Below, piece after piece: positions 1-6,584 of a stretch of 7,836 nucleotides of DNA (position 1 is the first letter of the stretch; each line of letters opens with the position of its first letter). Source of the DNA: Pseudomonadota bacterium (GTDB lineage Bacteria > Pseudomonadota > Gammaproteobacteria > Burkholderiales > Casimicrobiaceae). The DNA lies in assembly GCA_029571495.1 (NCBI GenBank), contig JAKPSO010000332.1:1-7836 (forward strand), given 5' to 3'. The translations under genes and the position numbers were made by a program. The notes beneath the pieces are model-generated. The model was given only the letters and a program-made list of their open reading frames with translations. It had not been told where the DNA came from and did not search any database.

Positions 1-261
1 GTCGTGGGCCAGCTCATTCGTCGCTTGAACGACGCGCTCGGCATGACTTCGATTTTGGTGACGCACGATATTGCGGAGTCGCTCAAAATCGTCGACTACA
101 TTTATTTCATCTCCGAGGGCCGCGTTGTCGCCCAAGGAGACGTCGAAACGATCAAGGCGAGTTCCGACCCGTTCGTTCGCCAGTTCGTCGACGGCGAGCC
201 CGACGGCCCCGTGCGTTTCCACTACCCGAGCAACAAAACGCTCGCGGAGGATTTCGCGTGA
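1..261 (+). CDS. mlaF: MlaF, lipid-transport ABC ATPase (3' end only)
   Basis: This is the last 86 codons of an ABC ATPase; the 5' part lies outside the window. Seen: the switch (H-loop) histidine in LVTHD at partial residue 22, then a C-terminal tail with VRQFVDGEPDGPV followed by FHYP. That tail is typical of MlaF, where a C-terminal extension reaches the neighbouring subunit in the dimer. Walker A, signature and Walker B motifs must lie upstream. In the family, MlaF powers the MlaFEDB inner-membrane complex that moves phospholipids between the inner membrane and the periplasmic carrier MlaC. Its TGA overlaps the GTG start of mlaE by four bases, so the two are probably translationally coupled. 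The identity is firm because mlaE, mlaD, mlaA, mlaC and mlaB follow in order. Confidence 0.95.
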   Translation, partial: VVGQLIRRLNDALGMTSILVTHDIAESLKIVDYIYFISEGRVVAQGDVETIKASSDPFVRQFVDGEPDGPVRFHYPSNKTLAEDFA

Positions 262-1056
262 GTGGTTTTCTGACACGCGTGCTTTCGAACCTCGGCGCGA
301 CCGTCATCGGCGGCATTTCGCGCCTTGGTTTTGTTGCTCGTTTTTTCGTGGCGCTGATTCGTCACAGCGGCGGTTCATTCATGCGGCCGCAGCTGATCCT
401 GAAAGAGATTTACCAAGCGGGCGTGCTCTCGCTGATCATCGTGTTGATGAGCGGCTTGTTCATCGGCATGGTGCTCGCGCTGCAGGGCTACGAAACGCTG
501 GTTCGTTTCGGCGCGACGGAGTCGATGGGCGTGCTCGTTGCGCTCTCGCTGGTGCGCGAGTTGGGACCTGTGGTGGCGGCTGTTGTTTGCGAGCCGTGCG
601 GGTTCGGCGATCACGGCCGAGATCGGGTTGATGAAAACCACCGAGCAACTCTCCGCGATGGAAGTCATGGCAGTGGACCCGATTGCGCGCGTGGTGTCGC
701 CGCGGTTTTGGGGCGGCGTGATTTCGTTGCCGCTGCTTTCGGCGCTGTTTTCCACGATGGGAATTTACGGCGGTTACTTGGTAGGCGTGCGCTTGATCGG
801 TATTGACGGCGGTGCGTTCTGGGGCCAAATGCAAGCGGCGGTGGATTGGCAACACGACGTGATGAACGGCGTAGTGAAGAGCGTCGTTTTTGCGTTCGCC
901 GTGAGTTTGATCGCCGTGTTTGAGGGCTATGATGCGCAGCCCACTGCCGAGGGCGTGTCCGCGGCGACGACGCGCACGGTGGTGACCTCCGCGCTCGCGA
1001 TTCTCGCGCTTGATTTTGTGCTCACGGTGTTTATGTTCCGTGGCGGCGTTAATTAG
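258..1056 (+). pseudogene. mlaE: MlaE, lipid-transport ABC permease, broken by a frameshift
   Basis: The start is GTG at 258, with GGAGG at 246-250 seven bases upstream. The frame reads as MlaE for 108 residues, ending ELGPVVAA at 581. It then loses homology and stops at 804-806, giving a 182-residue chimera. The remainder of MlaE continues in the +1 frame from about 580 (LLFASRAGSAITAEIG) to the TAG at 1054-1056. From memory, E. coli MlaE reads AALLFAGRAGSA here, so the simplest repair is two missing bases in the GC repeat around 574-580, giving a normal protein of about 266 residues. Conserved segments on both sides (IGMVLALQGYE, LMKTTEQLSAMEVMAVDP, RFWGGVISLP, TTRTVV) look intact. No other lesion is visible, which suggests a sequence error or a very recent mutation rather than an old pseudogene. 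MlaE forms the membrane dimer at the core of MlaFEDB. No slippery motif supports programmed frameshifting. Confidence 0.9.
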
Positions 1057-1080
1057 AAATTTGAAGGGCAACCCAGCCTT

Positions 1081-1608
1081 ATGAACCGTAAAGCCATTGA
1101 CCTATGGGTCGGAATTTTTGTAGCGATCGGGCTCGGCGCGTTGCTGTTCCTCGCGCTGAAGGTCGGCAACCTGCTCACTACCAGCGAAGAGCGCTCGGGC
1201 TATCAAGTCGAAGCGCGCTTTGACAACATTGGCAACCTGAAGCCGCGAGCGCCGGTCAAGAGCGCGGGCGTGGTGGTCGGGCGCGTCGAGTCGATTCGTC
1301 TAGACGGACAATCCTTCGAGGCAGTCGTTCGTTTGCACATTTTTTCGCAGTACAAATTCACACGCGACACCATCGCGACGATTTTTACGTCGGGGTTGCT
1401 GGGCGAACAGTTCGTCGGTCTCGAAGCGGGCGGCGACACGGTGATGCTCAAAGACGAAGACCGCATCAAGAAGACGCAGTCCGCGATACAAATCGAAAAA
1501 CTCATCTCGCAATTTATGTTCAGCAAGGCGCAGGATTCGCCGACGCCCGCAGCGGCCTCTGCGACACCTGCCGCAGCGCCTGCACCAGCTCCAGGAGTCA
1601 AACCATGA
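1081..1608 (+). CDS. mlaD: MlaD, MCE-domain lipid-binding subunit
   Basis: This 175-residue protein is anchored by one N-terminal transmembrane helix (about residues 7-28, after the basic start MNRK). The MCE domain spans about 40-117 and contains FDNIGNLKPRAPVKSAGVVVG and TSGLLGEQFVGLE. A helix around 133-148 (TQSAIQIEKLISQFMFS) matches the MlaD C-terminal helix, and an Ala/Pro-rich tail follows. In the family, MlaD forms a hexameric ring on the periplasmic side of MlaE with a hydrophobic pore through which lipids pass to or from MlaC. Length is close to E. coli MlaD (183). The start lies 24 bases after the mlaE stop; AAGGG at 1064-1068 is a rather distant ribosome binding site. Its TGA overlaps the mlaA ATG by four bases. 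Confidence 0.95.
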   Translation: MNRKAIDLWVGIFVAIGLGALLFLALKVGNLLTTSEERSGYQVEARFDNIGNLKPRAPVKSAGVVVGRVESIRLDGQSFEAVVRLHIFSQYKFTRDTIATIFTSGLLGEQFVGLEAGGDTVMLKDEDRIKKTQSAIQIEKLISQFMFSKAQDSPTPAAASATPAAAPAPAPGVKP

Positions 1609-2312
1609 AGCCCGTTTTGAAATCCATCGTGTTGTCATTGGCGAGCGTCGGCGTGCTCGCGCTCTCGGGATGCGCGTCGTTCAAAGCCGCAGCGCCCGGC
1701 GATCCGCTGGAGCCGATCAATCGTGGAGTCTTTTCGTTCAACAACACGTTCGATCATTACCTCTTTAAACCGATCGCCAAGGGCTACGACGCGGCGGTTC
1801 CGGTGCCGGTGAAGACCGGCGTCAGCAACGTGTTCCAAAACGCTTCCGACGCGCAATCTATCGTCAGCGACGCCTTGCAACTCAAAGGCGCAAAACTCGG
1901 CGACGATCTCGGTCGCGTGATGATCAACACGACGTTCGGCCTCGGCTGTTTGTTTGACCTCGCAACTCCAATGGGCATTGAGCGTGGCAACGAAGACGTC
2001 GGGCAAACACTAGGCTACTGGGGCCTTGGGCAAGGTCCATACCTCGTGCTGCCGTTCCTTGGACCGTCGACGGTGCGCGACGCCGTGGGCCGTTACGCCG
2101 ATGGCAAAGTTGATCCGATCTCGAACCTGTCATCCGTTCCGGTTCGCAATTCGTTAATGGGCGCGCGAGTCGTCGATACCAGGGTCGGGCTGTTCCCGGC
2201 AGAGGCACTAATGAATCAGGCGGCACTGGATCGCTACACGTTTATGCGATCAGCCTATCTACAGCGTCGGCAGAGCTTGGTGCTCGACGGTAAGCGTCCG
2301 AAAGACGAATAA
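1605..2312 (+). CDS. mlaA: MlaA (VacJ), outer-membrane lipoprotein
   Basis: This 235-residue lipoprotein has a signal peptide with lipobox LSGC at residues 20-23, so Cys23 would be lipidated and the mature protein is about 213 residues. Family motifs are clear: DPLEPINRGVFSFNN at 33-47, then EDVGQTLGYWG, GPYLVLPFLGPSTVRDA and a C-terminal Tyr/Arg-rich helix. In E. coli, MlaA is a ring-like outer-membrane protein associated with porins that removes mislocalised phospholipids from the outer leaflet and passes them to MlaC. Here it sits inside the operon between mlaD and mlaC, whereas in E. coli it is encoded elsewhere; I know the in-operon arrangement from betaproteobacteria. AGGAG at 1593-1597, seven bases before the ATG, supports this start. 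Confidence 0.95.
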   Translation: MKPVLKSIVLSLASVGVLALSGCASFKAAAPGDPLEPINRGVFSFNNTFDHYLFKPIAKGYDAAVPVPVKTGVSNVFQNASDAQSIVSDALQLKGAKLGDDLGRVMINTTFGLGCLFDLATPMGIERGNEDVGQTLGYWGLGQGPYLVLPFLGPSTVRDAVGRYADGKVDPISNLSSVPVRNSLMGARVVDTRVGLFPAEALMNQAALDRYTFMRSAYLQRRQSLVLDGKRPKDE

Positions 2313-2327
2313 AGAAAGTTGGAACAC

Positions 2328-2939
2328 ATGAAGTTTTCGAAATGGTTTGTGTCGCTGGCCTCGGTGGCCGCGCTGTCGGTAGTTTCGACTGCACAAGCGC
2401 AAGCCGCTGATGGCGCGCCCGACGCGTTGGTGAAATCCGTCTCGACAGAAGTGACGGCCGTGCTCAAGGCTGACCCCGCGATCCTCAGCAATCAACCAAA
2501 ATTGAAGAGCCTCATTGAAACGAAGCTCCTTCCGAACTTCAGCTTCTCGCGCATGACGCAACTGGCGATGGGCCGCAATTGGGCGAAAGCCTCGCCGGAC
2601 CAACAAGCCGCGCTCACCAAGGAATTTCAAACGCTCTTGGTGCGCACTTACTCCGGTGCGCTCGCGAACTTCCGCAACAACACGATTGATTTCCGGCCAT
2701 TGCGCATGAACGCCGCCGACACCGACGTGATCGTGAAAACGGTAGTGAATCAACCCAACGGCCAAGGCATCCCAATCGATTACTCGATGGAAAAGGGCGC
2801 TGACGGCTCGTGGAAGGCTTACGACATCGTCGTCGCTGGTGTGAGCCTCGTGACCAACTATCGCGAAGAGTTCAACACGGTCGTGCGCGATCAGGGCGTT
2901 GACGCGCTGATCAAGCAGCTGCAAGCGAAGAATAAGTAA
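2328..2939 (+). CDS. mlaC: MlaC, periplasmic phospholipid carrier
   Basis: This gene of 203 codons encodes a soluble periplasmic protein that shuttles phospholipid between MlaA at the outer membrane and MlaFEDB at the inner membrane. The N-terminus MKFSKWF followed by a hydrophobic stretch is a Sec signal peptide, with likely cleavage after AQA near residues 24-26. The body matches the MlaC/Ttg2D family: LIETKLLPNFSFSRMTQLAMGRNW, QQAALTKEFQTLLVRTYSGAL, and a C-terminal VAGVSLVTNYREEFNTVV motif. A TTG at 2319 in frame would add three residues (MEH) but leaves almost no room for a binding site after the mlaA stop, so I prefer ATG at 2328. The Shine-Dalgarno signal is weak for either start. mlaA ends 15 bases upstream. 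Confidence 0.94.
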   Translation: MKFSKWFVSLASVAALSVVSTAQAQAADGAPDALVKSVSTEVTAVLKADPAILSNQPKLKSLIETKLLPNFSFSRMTQLAMGRNWAKASPDQQAALTKEFQTLLVRTYSGALANFRNNTIDFRPLRMNAADTDVIVKTVVNQPNGQGIPIDYSMEKGADGSWKAYDIVVAGVSLVTNYREEFNTVVRDQGVDALIKQLQAKNK

Positions 2940-2946
2940 CGACGCG

Positions 2947-3183
2947 ATGCAGCTTACCGGCCCGATCACCTTCGCCAACGCACACAGCGTGTGGGACGCT
3001 TTCGAGCCCACGGCTGCGGGCACGGCGACGATTGACGTGTCCGGCGTGACGCAGGTTGACTCAGCGGGCCTTGCGCTCATCACGGCGCTCAAACGAAAAG
3101 CGGGCGCGCAATGTCGGGTCGTTGGCCTCACATCGAAGCTTGCGGCGCTGGCGGATGCGTACGGGATTGAAGCGTTGTTTTAG
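2947..3183 (+). CDS. mlaB: MlaB, STAS-domain regulatory subunit
   Basis: This 78-residue protein is a single STAS domain. The diagnostic segment is DVSGVTQVDSAGLALI at 30-45. Ser39 aligns, from memory, with Thr52 of E. coli MlaB, a residue needed for function. In the family, MlaB binds MlaF and stabilises and activates the MlaFEDB complex. It is shorter than the E. coli protein (97) because it begins almost directly at the first beta strand. The ATG lies seven bases after mlaC; a TGA at 2908-2910 with no ATG, GTG or TTG codon in frame after it excludes a longer form. No strong Shine-Dalgarno is visible. This is the last Mla gene; a structured spacer follows. Confidence 0.9.
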   Translation: MQLTGPITFANAHSVWDAFEPTAAGTATIDVSGVTQVDSAGLALITALKRKAGAQCRVVGLTSKLAALADAYGIEALF

Positions 3184-3186
3184 CGG

Positions 3187-3196
3187 TCCCTAGGGA
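3187..3196. repeat. 10-bp perfect palindrome after mlaB
   Basis: TCCCTAGGGA is an exact palindrome starting four bases after the mlaB stop. With no loop it cannot form an ordinary hairpin. It could be a protein-binding site or chance. Function unknown. Confidence 0.35.
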
Positions 3197-3202
3197 GTCG
3201 TT

Positions 3203-3223
3203 CCTCCTCCTACACGGGGGAGG
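3203..3223 (+). terminator. Terminator-like hairpin downstream of mlaB
   Basis: CCTCCTCC at 3203-3210 pairs with GGGGGAGG at 3216-3223 (eight pairs, one of them T-G) around a five-base TACAC loop. It starts 20 bases past the mlaB stop, so it may end or attenuate the mla transcript or protect its 3' end. No T-tract follows, so it is not a classic intrinsic terminator. Confidence 0.45.
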
Positions 3224-3227
3224 CTAG

Positions 3228-3273
3228 GTGGGGGATGGTTGTCCGTTGGACTTTCCCCGAACACCATCCCCAC
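3228..3273. repeat. Imperfect inverted repeat in the mlaB-ABC spacer
   Basis: GTGGGGGATGGT at 3228-3239 pairs with ACCATCCCCAC at 3263-3273 with one bulged G; GT at 3241-3242 extends the pairing to AC at 3261-3262. The loop is 3243-3260. It lies directly after the hairpin at 3203-3223, making the spacer a run of stem-loops. It may be a terminator component or a degenerate dispersed repeat. Confidence 0.6.
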
Positions 3274-3277
3274 TCCG

Positions 3278-3298
3278 CCCCCCGCCTGAAGCGGTGGG
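3278..3298. repeat. Third hairpin in the mlaB-ABC spacer
   Basis: CCC-C-CCGC at 3278-3285 pairs with GCGG-T-GGG at 3291-3298 around a CTGAA loop: seven pairs with one C/T mismatch. It is the last of three consecutive GC-rich hairpins before the ABC ATPase gene. Confidence 0.5.
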
Positions 3299-3322
3299 AG
3301 CAGCGGCGAAAACGCATAAAAT
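3294..3322 (+). promoter_or_regulatory. Weak candidate promoter for the ABC-bolA-murA-hisG unit
   Basis: TAAAAT at 3317-3322 resembles a -10 hexamer. The position 17 bases upstream (GTGGGA, 3294-3299) matches the -35 consensus poorly. It is the only promoter-like hexamer I noticed in the spacer that leads into the second gene cluster. Weak call. Confidence 0.2.
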
Positions 3323-3349
3323 CAAAGGTTGCCATTGAGGTTGCCTTTG
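3323..3349 (+). promoter_or_regulatory. Hairpin that would enclose the ribosome binding site of the ABC ATPase
   Basis: CAAAGG at 3323-3328 is complementary to CCTTTG at 3344-3349. Pairing can continue inward through two G-T pairs and CC/GG (3332-3333 with 3339-3340), leaving an ATTGA loop. The GAGG binding site (3337-3340) and the first base of the GTG start (3349) fall inside the stem-loop, so the mRNA structure could lower translation. Part of the symmetry comes from an 8-base direct repeat, AGGTTGCC, at 3326-3333 and 3338-3345. A regulatory role is inference. Confidence 0.35.
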
Positions 3350-4266
3350 TGAAGTCTGTGTCGTCTTCTGTTGCCGCCGTCGAAGTCACCGACGTCTGCA
3401 AGTCCTACCCCAACGTTCGCGCGCTCAACCACGTTTCTTTACGTGTGGAGCAGGGCGAATTTTTTGCGTTGTTGGGGCCGAATGGCGCGGGCAAGACGAC
3501 GCTCATCAGCATCCTTGCGGGGCTCACGCGGGCCGATAGCGGATCCGCAAAAATCATGGGCTTCGACACGGTCAGCGACTACCGCGACGCGCGACGCAAT
3601 CTCGGCGTGGTGCCACAAGAACTGGTGTTTGATCCGTTCTTCACGGTGCGCGAAACCATGGCCTTGCAGGCCAAGTACTATGGAGTTTCCAAAGCCGACG
3701 CGTGGATTGATGAGATCCTGCATCACCTCGATTTGACGAGTAAGGCAAACGCCAACATGCGCGCGCTCTCAGGCGGCATGAAGCGTCGCGTGCTTGTTGG
3801 CCAAGCGCTCGTGCATAAACCGCCCGTCATTGTGCTTGACGAGCCGACTGCGGGCGTTGACGTCGAACTGCGGCAAAACCTGTGGACGTTCATCAAGCGC
3901 CTCAACAGCGAAGGCCACACGATCATCTTGACCACGCATTATTTGGAAGAAGCGGAAGCACTCTGTAACCGCGTTGCGATGCTCAAGGGCGGCGAAGTCG
4001 TCGCACTGGACACAACAACGAATTTGCTGCGCGGCGCGACCGGCATCACCGTACAAGTCTCCGCCGACGCATTGCCCGTCGAATGGCAAGCGCGCGGCAG
4101 CGTGCAGGCGTCGGGCGCGTTCGGCTTCACGCTTTCGGGCTTCAGCGAACTCGAAACACTACTCGCAGCGTTTCGCGAAGCCAACATTACGATTAAGGAA
4201 ATGAAGCTCGGCGAAGCGGACCTAGAGCAAGCGTTTTTGCGCCTGACGTCGAAGGAGGCAGCATGA
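3349..4266 (+). CDS. ABC-2 type exporter ATPase, YadG-like
   Basis: This 305-residue ATP-binding subunit is paired with the permease that follows. All nucleotide-binding motifs are present: Walker A GPNGAGKTT at 43-51, Q-loop Gln90 (VVPQE), signature LSGGM at 140-144, Walker B VIVLDEP at 160-166 with catalytic Glu165, and switch His197 (TTHYLEEAE). A C-terminal domain of about 80 residues follows, as in YadG and other ABC-2 exporters. The chosen start is GTG at 3349, with TGAGG at 3336-3340 eight bases upstream. Reading on to an ATG at 3235 would translate the spacer hairpins into a low-complexity basic leader with no domain match; GTG at 3358 is an alternative. The substrate is unknown; neighbouring envelope genes (mla, murA) suggest, but do not show, an envelope role. 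The gene overlaps the permease by four bases (ATGA). Confidence 0.92.
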   Translation: MKSVSSSVAAVEVTDVCKSYPNVRALNHVSLRVEQGEFFALLGPNGAGKTTLISILAGLTRADSGSAKIMGFDTVSDYRDARRNLGVVPQELVFDPFFTVRETMALQAKYYGVSKADAWIDEILHHLDLTSKANANMRALSGGMKRRVLVGQALVHKPPVIVLDEPTAGVDVELRQNLWTFIKRLNSEGHTIILTTHYLEEAEALCNRVAMLKGGEVVALDTTTNLLRGATGITVQVSADALPVEWQARGSVQASGAFGFTLSGFSELETLLAAFREANITIKEMKLGEADLEQAFLRLTSKEAA

Positions 4267-5087
4267 GCAAGAGCTCGCCGGTGTCAGCTGCCGAATTCAA
4301 CGCGTCGCCGCTCGCGCTCGGCCCCGGTTTCCGGGCGCTTTTCTACAAAGAGTGTTTGCGCTTCTGGAAGGTCGCGTTCCAGACCGTCGTCGCGCCTGTG
4401 GTCACCACGCTGTTGTACTTGCTCATTTTTTCGCACGTGCTCGAATCGAACGTGAAGGTATACGACGGTCGTGTCGGTTACACGGCCTTTCTGATACCGG
4501 GCCTCGTGATGATGGCCGTGCTGCAGAACGCGTTTGCGAACAGCTCATCGTCGCTCATTCAATCGAAGATGATGCGCAGCATTATTTTCATCCTGTTGCC
4601 GCCGATTACCTCGTTCGAAATTTTCTGCGCGTATGTGGGTGGCGCGATGGTGCGCGGCCTGTGCGTGGGCCTTGGCGTATGGGTCATCACCTTCCCGTTT
4701 GTCGGCGCGTCGGCGGCCGTGCCGCAGCATCCGCTGTGGGTCATCGCGTTCGCTGCAGGCGGCAGCGCCATCATGGGAACGCTCGGTTTGATCGCCGGCA
4801 TTTGGTCGGAAAAATTCGATCACCTTGCGGTGTTTCAGAACTTCATCATCATGCCGCTGACGTTTCTGTCTGGCGTGTTTTATTCAATTCATTCGCTGCC
4901 CGCGTTCTGGCAGAGCATGTCGCATTTCAATCCGTTTTTCTACATGATCGACGGCTTTCGCTACGGATTCTTTGGGCTTTCGGACGTCAGCCCCGCGCGT
5001 AGTCTCGCCGTCGTCGCGTTCTTCGTTGTTCTTCTCTCTATCGTGGCGATGCGCATGCTCGCTACGGGCTACAAACTGAGGCCGTAA
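4263..5087 (+). CDS. ABC-2 type exporter permease, YadH-like
   Basis: This 274-residue integral membrane protein has about six hydrophobic segments, the first two near residues 38-60 and 71-92 and the last near 248-268. The N-terminal FRALFYKECLRFWK is the amphipathic coupling region usual in ABC-2 permeases, and the signature around IIMPLTFLSGVFYSI then FNPFFYMIDGFRYGFFG is characteristic of the YadH/NodJ-like family. It should form the membrane channel for the preceding ATPase. The start has a full AAGGAGG at 4252-4258, though only four bases before the ATG, and overlaps the ATPase stop. Its TAA shares one base with the ATG of the BolA-like gene. Export substrate not determinable from sequence. 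Confidence 0.92.
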   Translation: MSKSSPVSAAEFNASPLALGPGFRALFYKECLRFWKVAFQTVVAPVVTTLLYLLIFSHVLESNVKVYDGRVGYTAFLIPGLVMMAVLQNAFANSSSSLIQSKMMRSIIFILLPPITSFEIFCAYVGGAMVRGLCVGLGVWVITFPFVGASAAVPQHPLWVIAFAAGGSAIMGTLGLIAGIWSEKFDHLAVFQNFIIMPLTFLSGVFYSIHSLPAFWQSMSHFNPFFYMIDGFRYGFFGLSDVSPARSLAVVAFFVVLLSIVAMRMLATGYKLRP

Positions 5088-5329
5088 TGCTCACACCGGA
5101 CACCGTCAAAAACTACATCGCGTCGGCGCTGCCCTGCACGCACATCGAAATGGAAGGCGATGGCCAGCATTTCTTTGCCGTGATCGTGAGCGAAGAATTT
5201 CGCGGCCTCTCGATGATCAAGCAGCATCAACGTGTCTACGCCGCGCTCGGCGATCGCATGAAGGCCGAAGTACACGCTCTTTCCATGAAAACCTATTCAC
5301 CCGAACAGTGGGCCGCAAAGAATGGATAA
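5087..5329 (+). CDS. BolA family protein, IbaG-like
   Basis: This 80-residue protein fits the BolA fold. Seen: MEGDGQHFFAVIVS at 22-35, KQHQRVYAAL at 45-54, and the C-terminal HALSMKTYSPEQW at 63-75. His63 matches the invariant BolA histidine that can help bind an iron-sulfur cluster shared with a monothiol glutaredoxin. The GDG-HF segment and short length are nearer to E. coli IbaG (YrbA) than to BolA itself. In E. coli too, ibaG lies just upstream of murA and close to the mla genes, so this linkage is old. The start overlaps the permease stop by one base and the stop overlaps murA by eight bases. The family is linked to iron-sulfur trafficking and acid response; its exact role here is unknown. 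Confidence 0.9.
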   Translation: MLTPDTVKNYIASALPCTHIEMEGDGQHFFAVIVSEEFRGLSMIKQHQRVYAALGDRMKAEVHALSMKTYSPEQWAAKNG

Positions 5330-6584
5330 GCTCAAAGTCACGGGCAACGGCCCGCTGCGCGGCGCAGTACGCGTCTCCGGCGCAAAGAATGCGGCGCTGC
5401 CGATTCTGTGTTCGTCGCTCTTGGTCAAAGGTCCAGTGACCTTTACCAACGTGCCGCAACTCAACGACACACGCACGACGGTTCGCTTGTTGAACCAAAT
5501 GGGCGTCACCGCCGCGCGCACAGAAACGCATCGCGTTGAGATCGACGCTAGCACGTTGACCAAGCCGGTCGCTGAGTACGATCTTGTGAAGACGATGCGC
5601 GCATCGGTGCTCGTACTCGGGCCGCTGGTGGCGCGTTGGGGTGAGGCGCGTGTGTCGCTGCCGGGCGGTTGCGCGATTGGTCAGCGTCCGGTTGATCAGC
5701 ACTTGAAAGGTTTGGAGGCGATGGGCGCGGAAGTCACGCTCGACGGCGGTTACATCAATGCCACCGCACCCGGCGGACGTCTCAAAGGCGCGCGCATTGT
5801 GATGGACATGGTCACCGTCACGGGCACCGAGAACATCATGATGGCCGCGACGCTAGCAGAAGGCGTTACGATCATCGAAAACGCAGCGCGCGAGCCAGAA
5901 GTCGTTGATCTCGCCAATTGCTTGATCGCGATGGGCGCGAACATCAAAGGCGCGGGCACAGACACCATCACGATCACTGGTGTGACGGACTTGCACAGCG
6001 CCACGTGGCGCGTGATGCCGGACCGCATCGAGGCGGGCACGTTCGCCTGCGCCGTCGCGGCGGCGGGTGGCGAGATCACGCTCCTAGACGCACCCGTAGC
6101 GTCGATGGACGCGATCCTCGACAAGCTGCGCGACGCCGGATGCGACATCACGATCAACGGCACCTCGATCACCGTCGCGCGCAAAGGCGCGCTCAAGGCT
6201 GTTAGCGTGAAGACGGCGCCGTATCCCGCGTTCCCGACCGACATGCAGGCACAGCTCATGGCGATGAACGCCGTGGCCGAAGGCACTGCTGTGATGACCG
6301 AGAATATTTTCGAGAACCGAATGATGCACGTCTCGGAGCTGTCGCGCCTAGGGGCGAACGTTGAAGTCACGGGCAACACGGCGGTGGTGCAAGGCGTGAA
6401 AGGCCTCAAGGGTGCGAACGTCATGGCAACGGATCTGCGCGCTTCGGCCAGCCTAGTGATCGCGGGGCTCTGCGCTTCCGGCACGACGATGATTGATCGC
6501 ATCTATCACCTTGATCGCGGGTACGAGCACATCGAAGACAAACTCATTGGCCTCGGCGCGAGCATCGAACGGATTTCGACGTGA
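5322..6584 (+). CDS. murA: MurA, UDP-GlcNAc 1-carboxyvinyltransferase
   Basis: This complete 420-residue enzyme transfers enolpyruvate from PEP to UDP-N-acetylglucosamine, the first committed step of peptidoglycan synthesis in the cytoplasm. Active-site residues are in place: Lys22-Asn23 (SGAKNA), the PEP-binding and fosfomycin-target Cys117 in PGGCAIGQRPVD, Arg122, Asp307 in FPTDMQAQ, Arg333 (FENRMMH), Asp371-Arg373 (TDLRAS) and Arg399 (HLDRGYEHIEDKL). Because Cys117 is present, the Asp-substituted form that is naturally fosfomycin-resistant is excluded. Length matches E. coli MurA (419). The ATG at 5322 lies within the last codons of the BolA-like gene, and the reading begins with the normal MDKLKVTG. 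No strong Shine-Dalgarno is seen, so translation probably depends on coupling. The stop overlaps the hisG GTG by four bases. Confidence 0.98.
   Translation: MDKLKVTGNGPLRGAVRVSGAKNAALPILCSSLLVKGPVTFTNVPQLNDTRTTVRLLNQMGVTAARTETHRVEIDASTLTKPVAEYDLVKTMRASVLVLGPLVARWGEARVSLPGGCAIGQRPVDQHLKGLEAMGAEVTLDGGYINATAPGGRLKGARIVMDMVTVTGTENIMMAATLAEGVTIIENAAREPEVVDLANCLIAMGANIKGAGTDTITITGVTDLHSATWRVMPDRIEAGTFACAVAAAGGEITLLDAPVASMDAILDKLRDAGCDITINGTSITVARKGALKAVSVKTAPYPAFPTDMQAQLMAMNAVAEGTAVMTENIFENRMMHVSELSRLGANVEVTGNTAVVQGVKGLKGANVMATDLRASASLVIAGLCASGTTMIDRIYHLDRGYEHIEDKLIGLGASIERIST

Noticed and set aside
574..600. Programmed ribosomal frameshifting in mlaE
   Set aside because: There is no slippery heptamer or in-frame stop at the junction, and MlaE is not known to be recoded. 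A two-base loss explains the missing Leu codon better.
538..1056. A separate gene starting at ATG 538
   Set aside because: It begins inside mlaE, and its first residues are out-of-frame noise before the conserved MlaE C-terminal part. It is the second half of the frameshifted mlaE.
2259..3131. Long open frame on the minus strand across mlaC and mlaB
   Set aside because: It is a shadow of two well-identified + strand genes, with no recognisable domain and an atypical Arg/His-rich composition typical of antisense frames in high-GC DNA.
3235..3348. N-terminal extension of the ABC ATPase to an ATG at 3235
   Set aside because: The extension translates GC-rich hairpin spacer into a basic, low-complexity leader without homology. 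GTG at 3349 has a GAGG-type site at normal spacing and gives the usual family length.
5750..6502. 250-codon open frame on the minus strand opposite murA
   Set aside because: It lies fully antisense to murA, whose active-site residues are all in place, and shows no domain.
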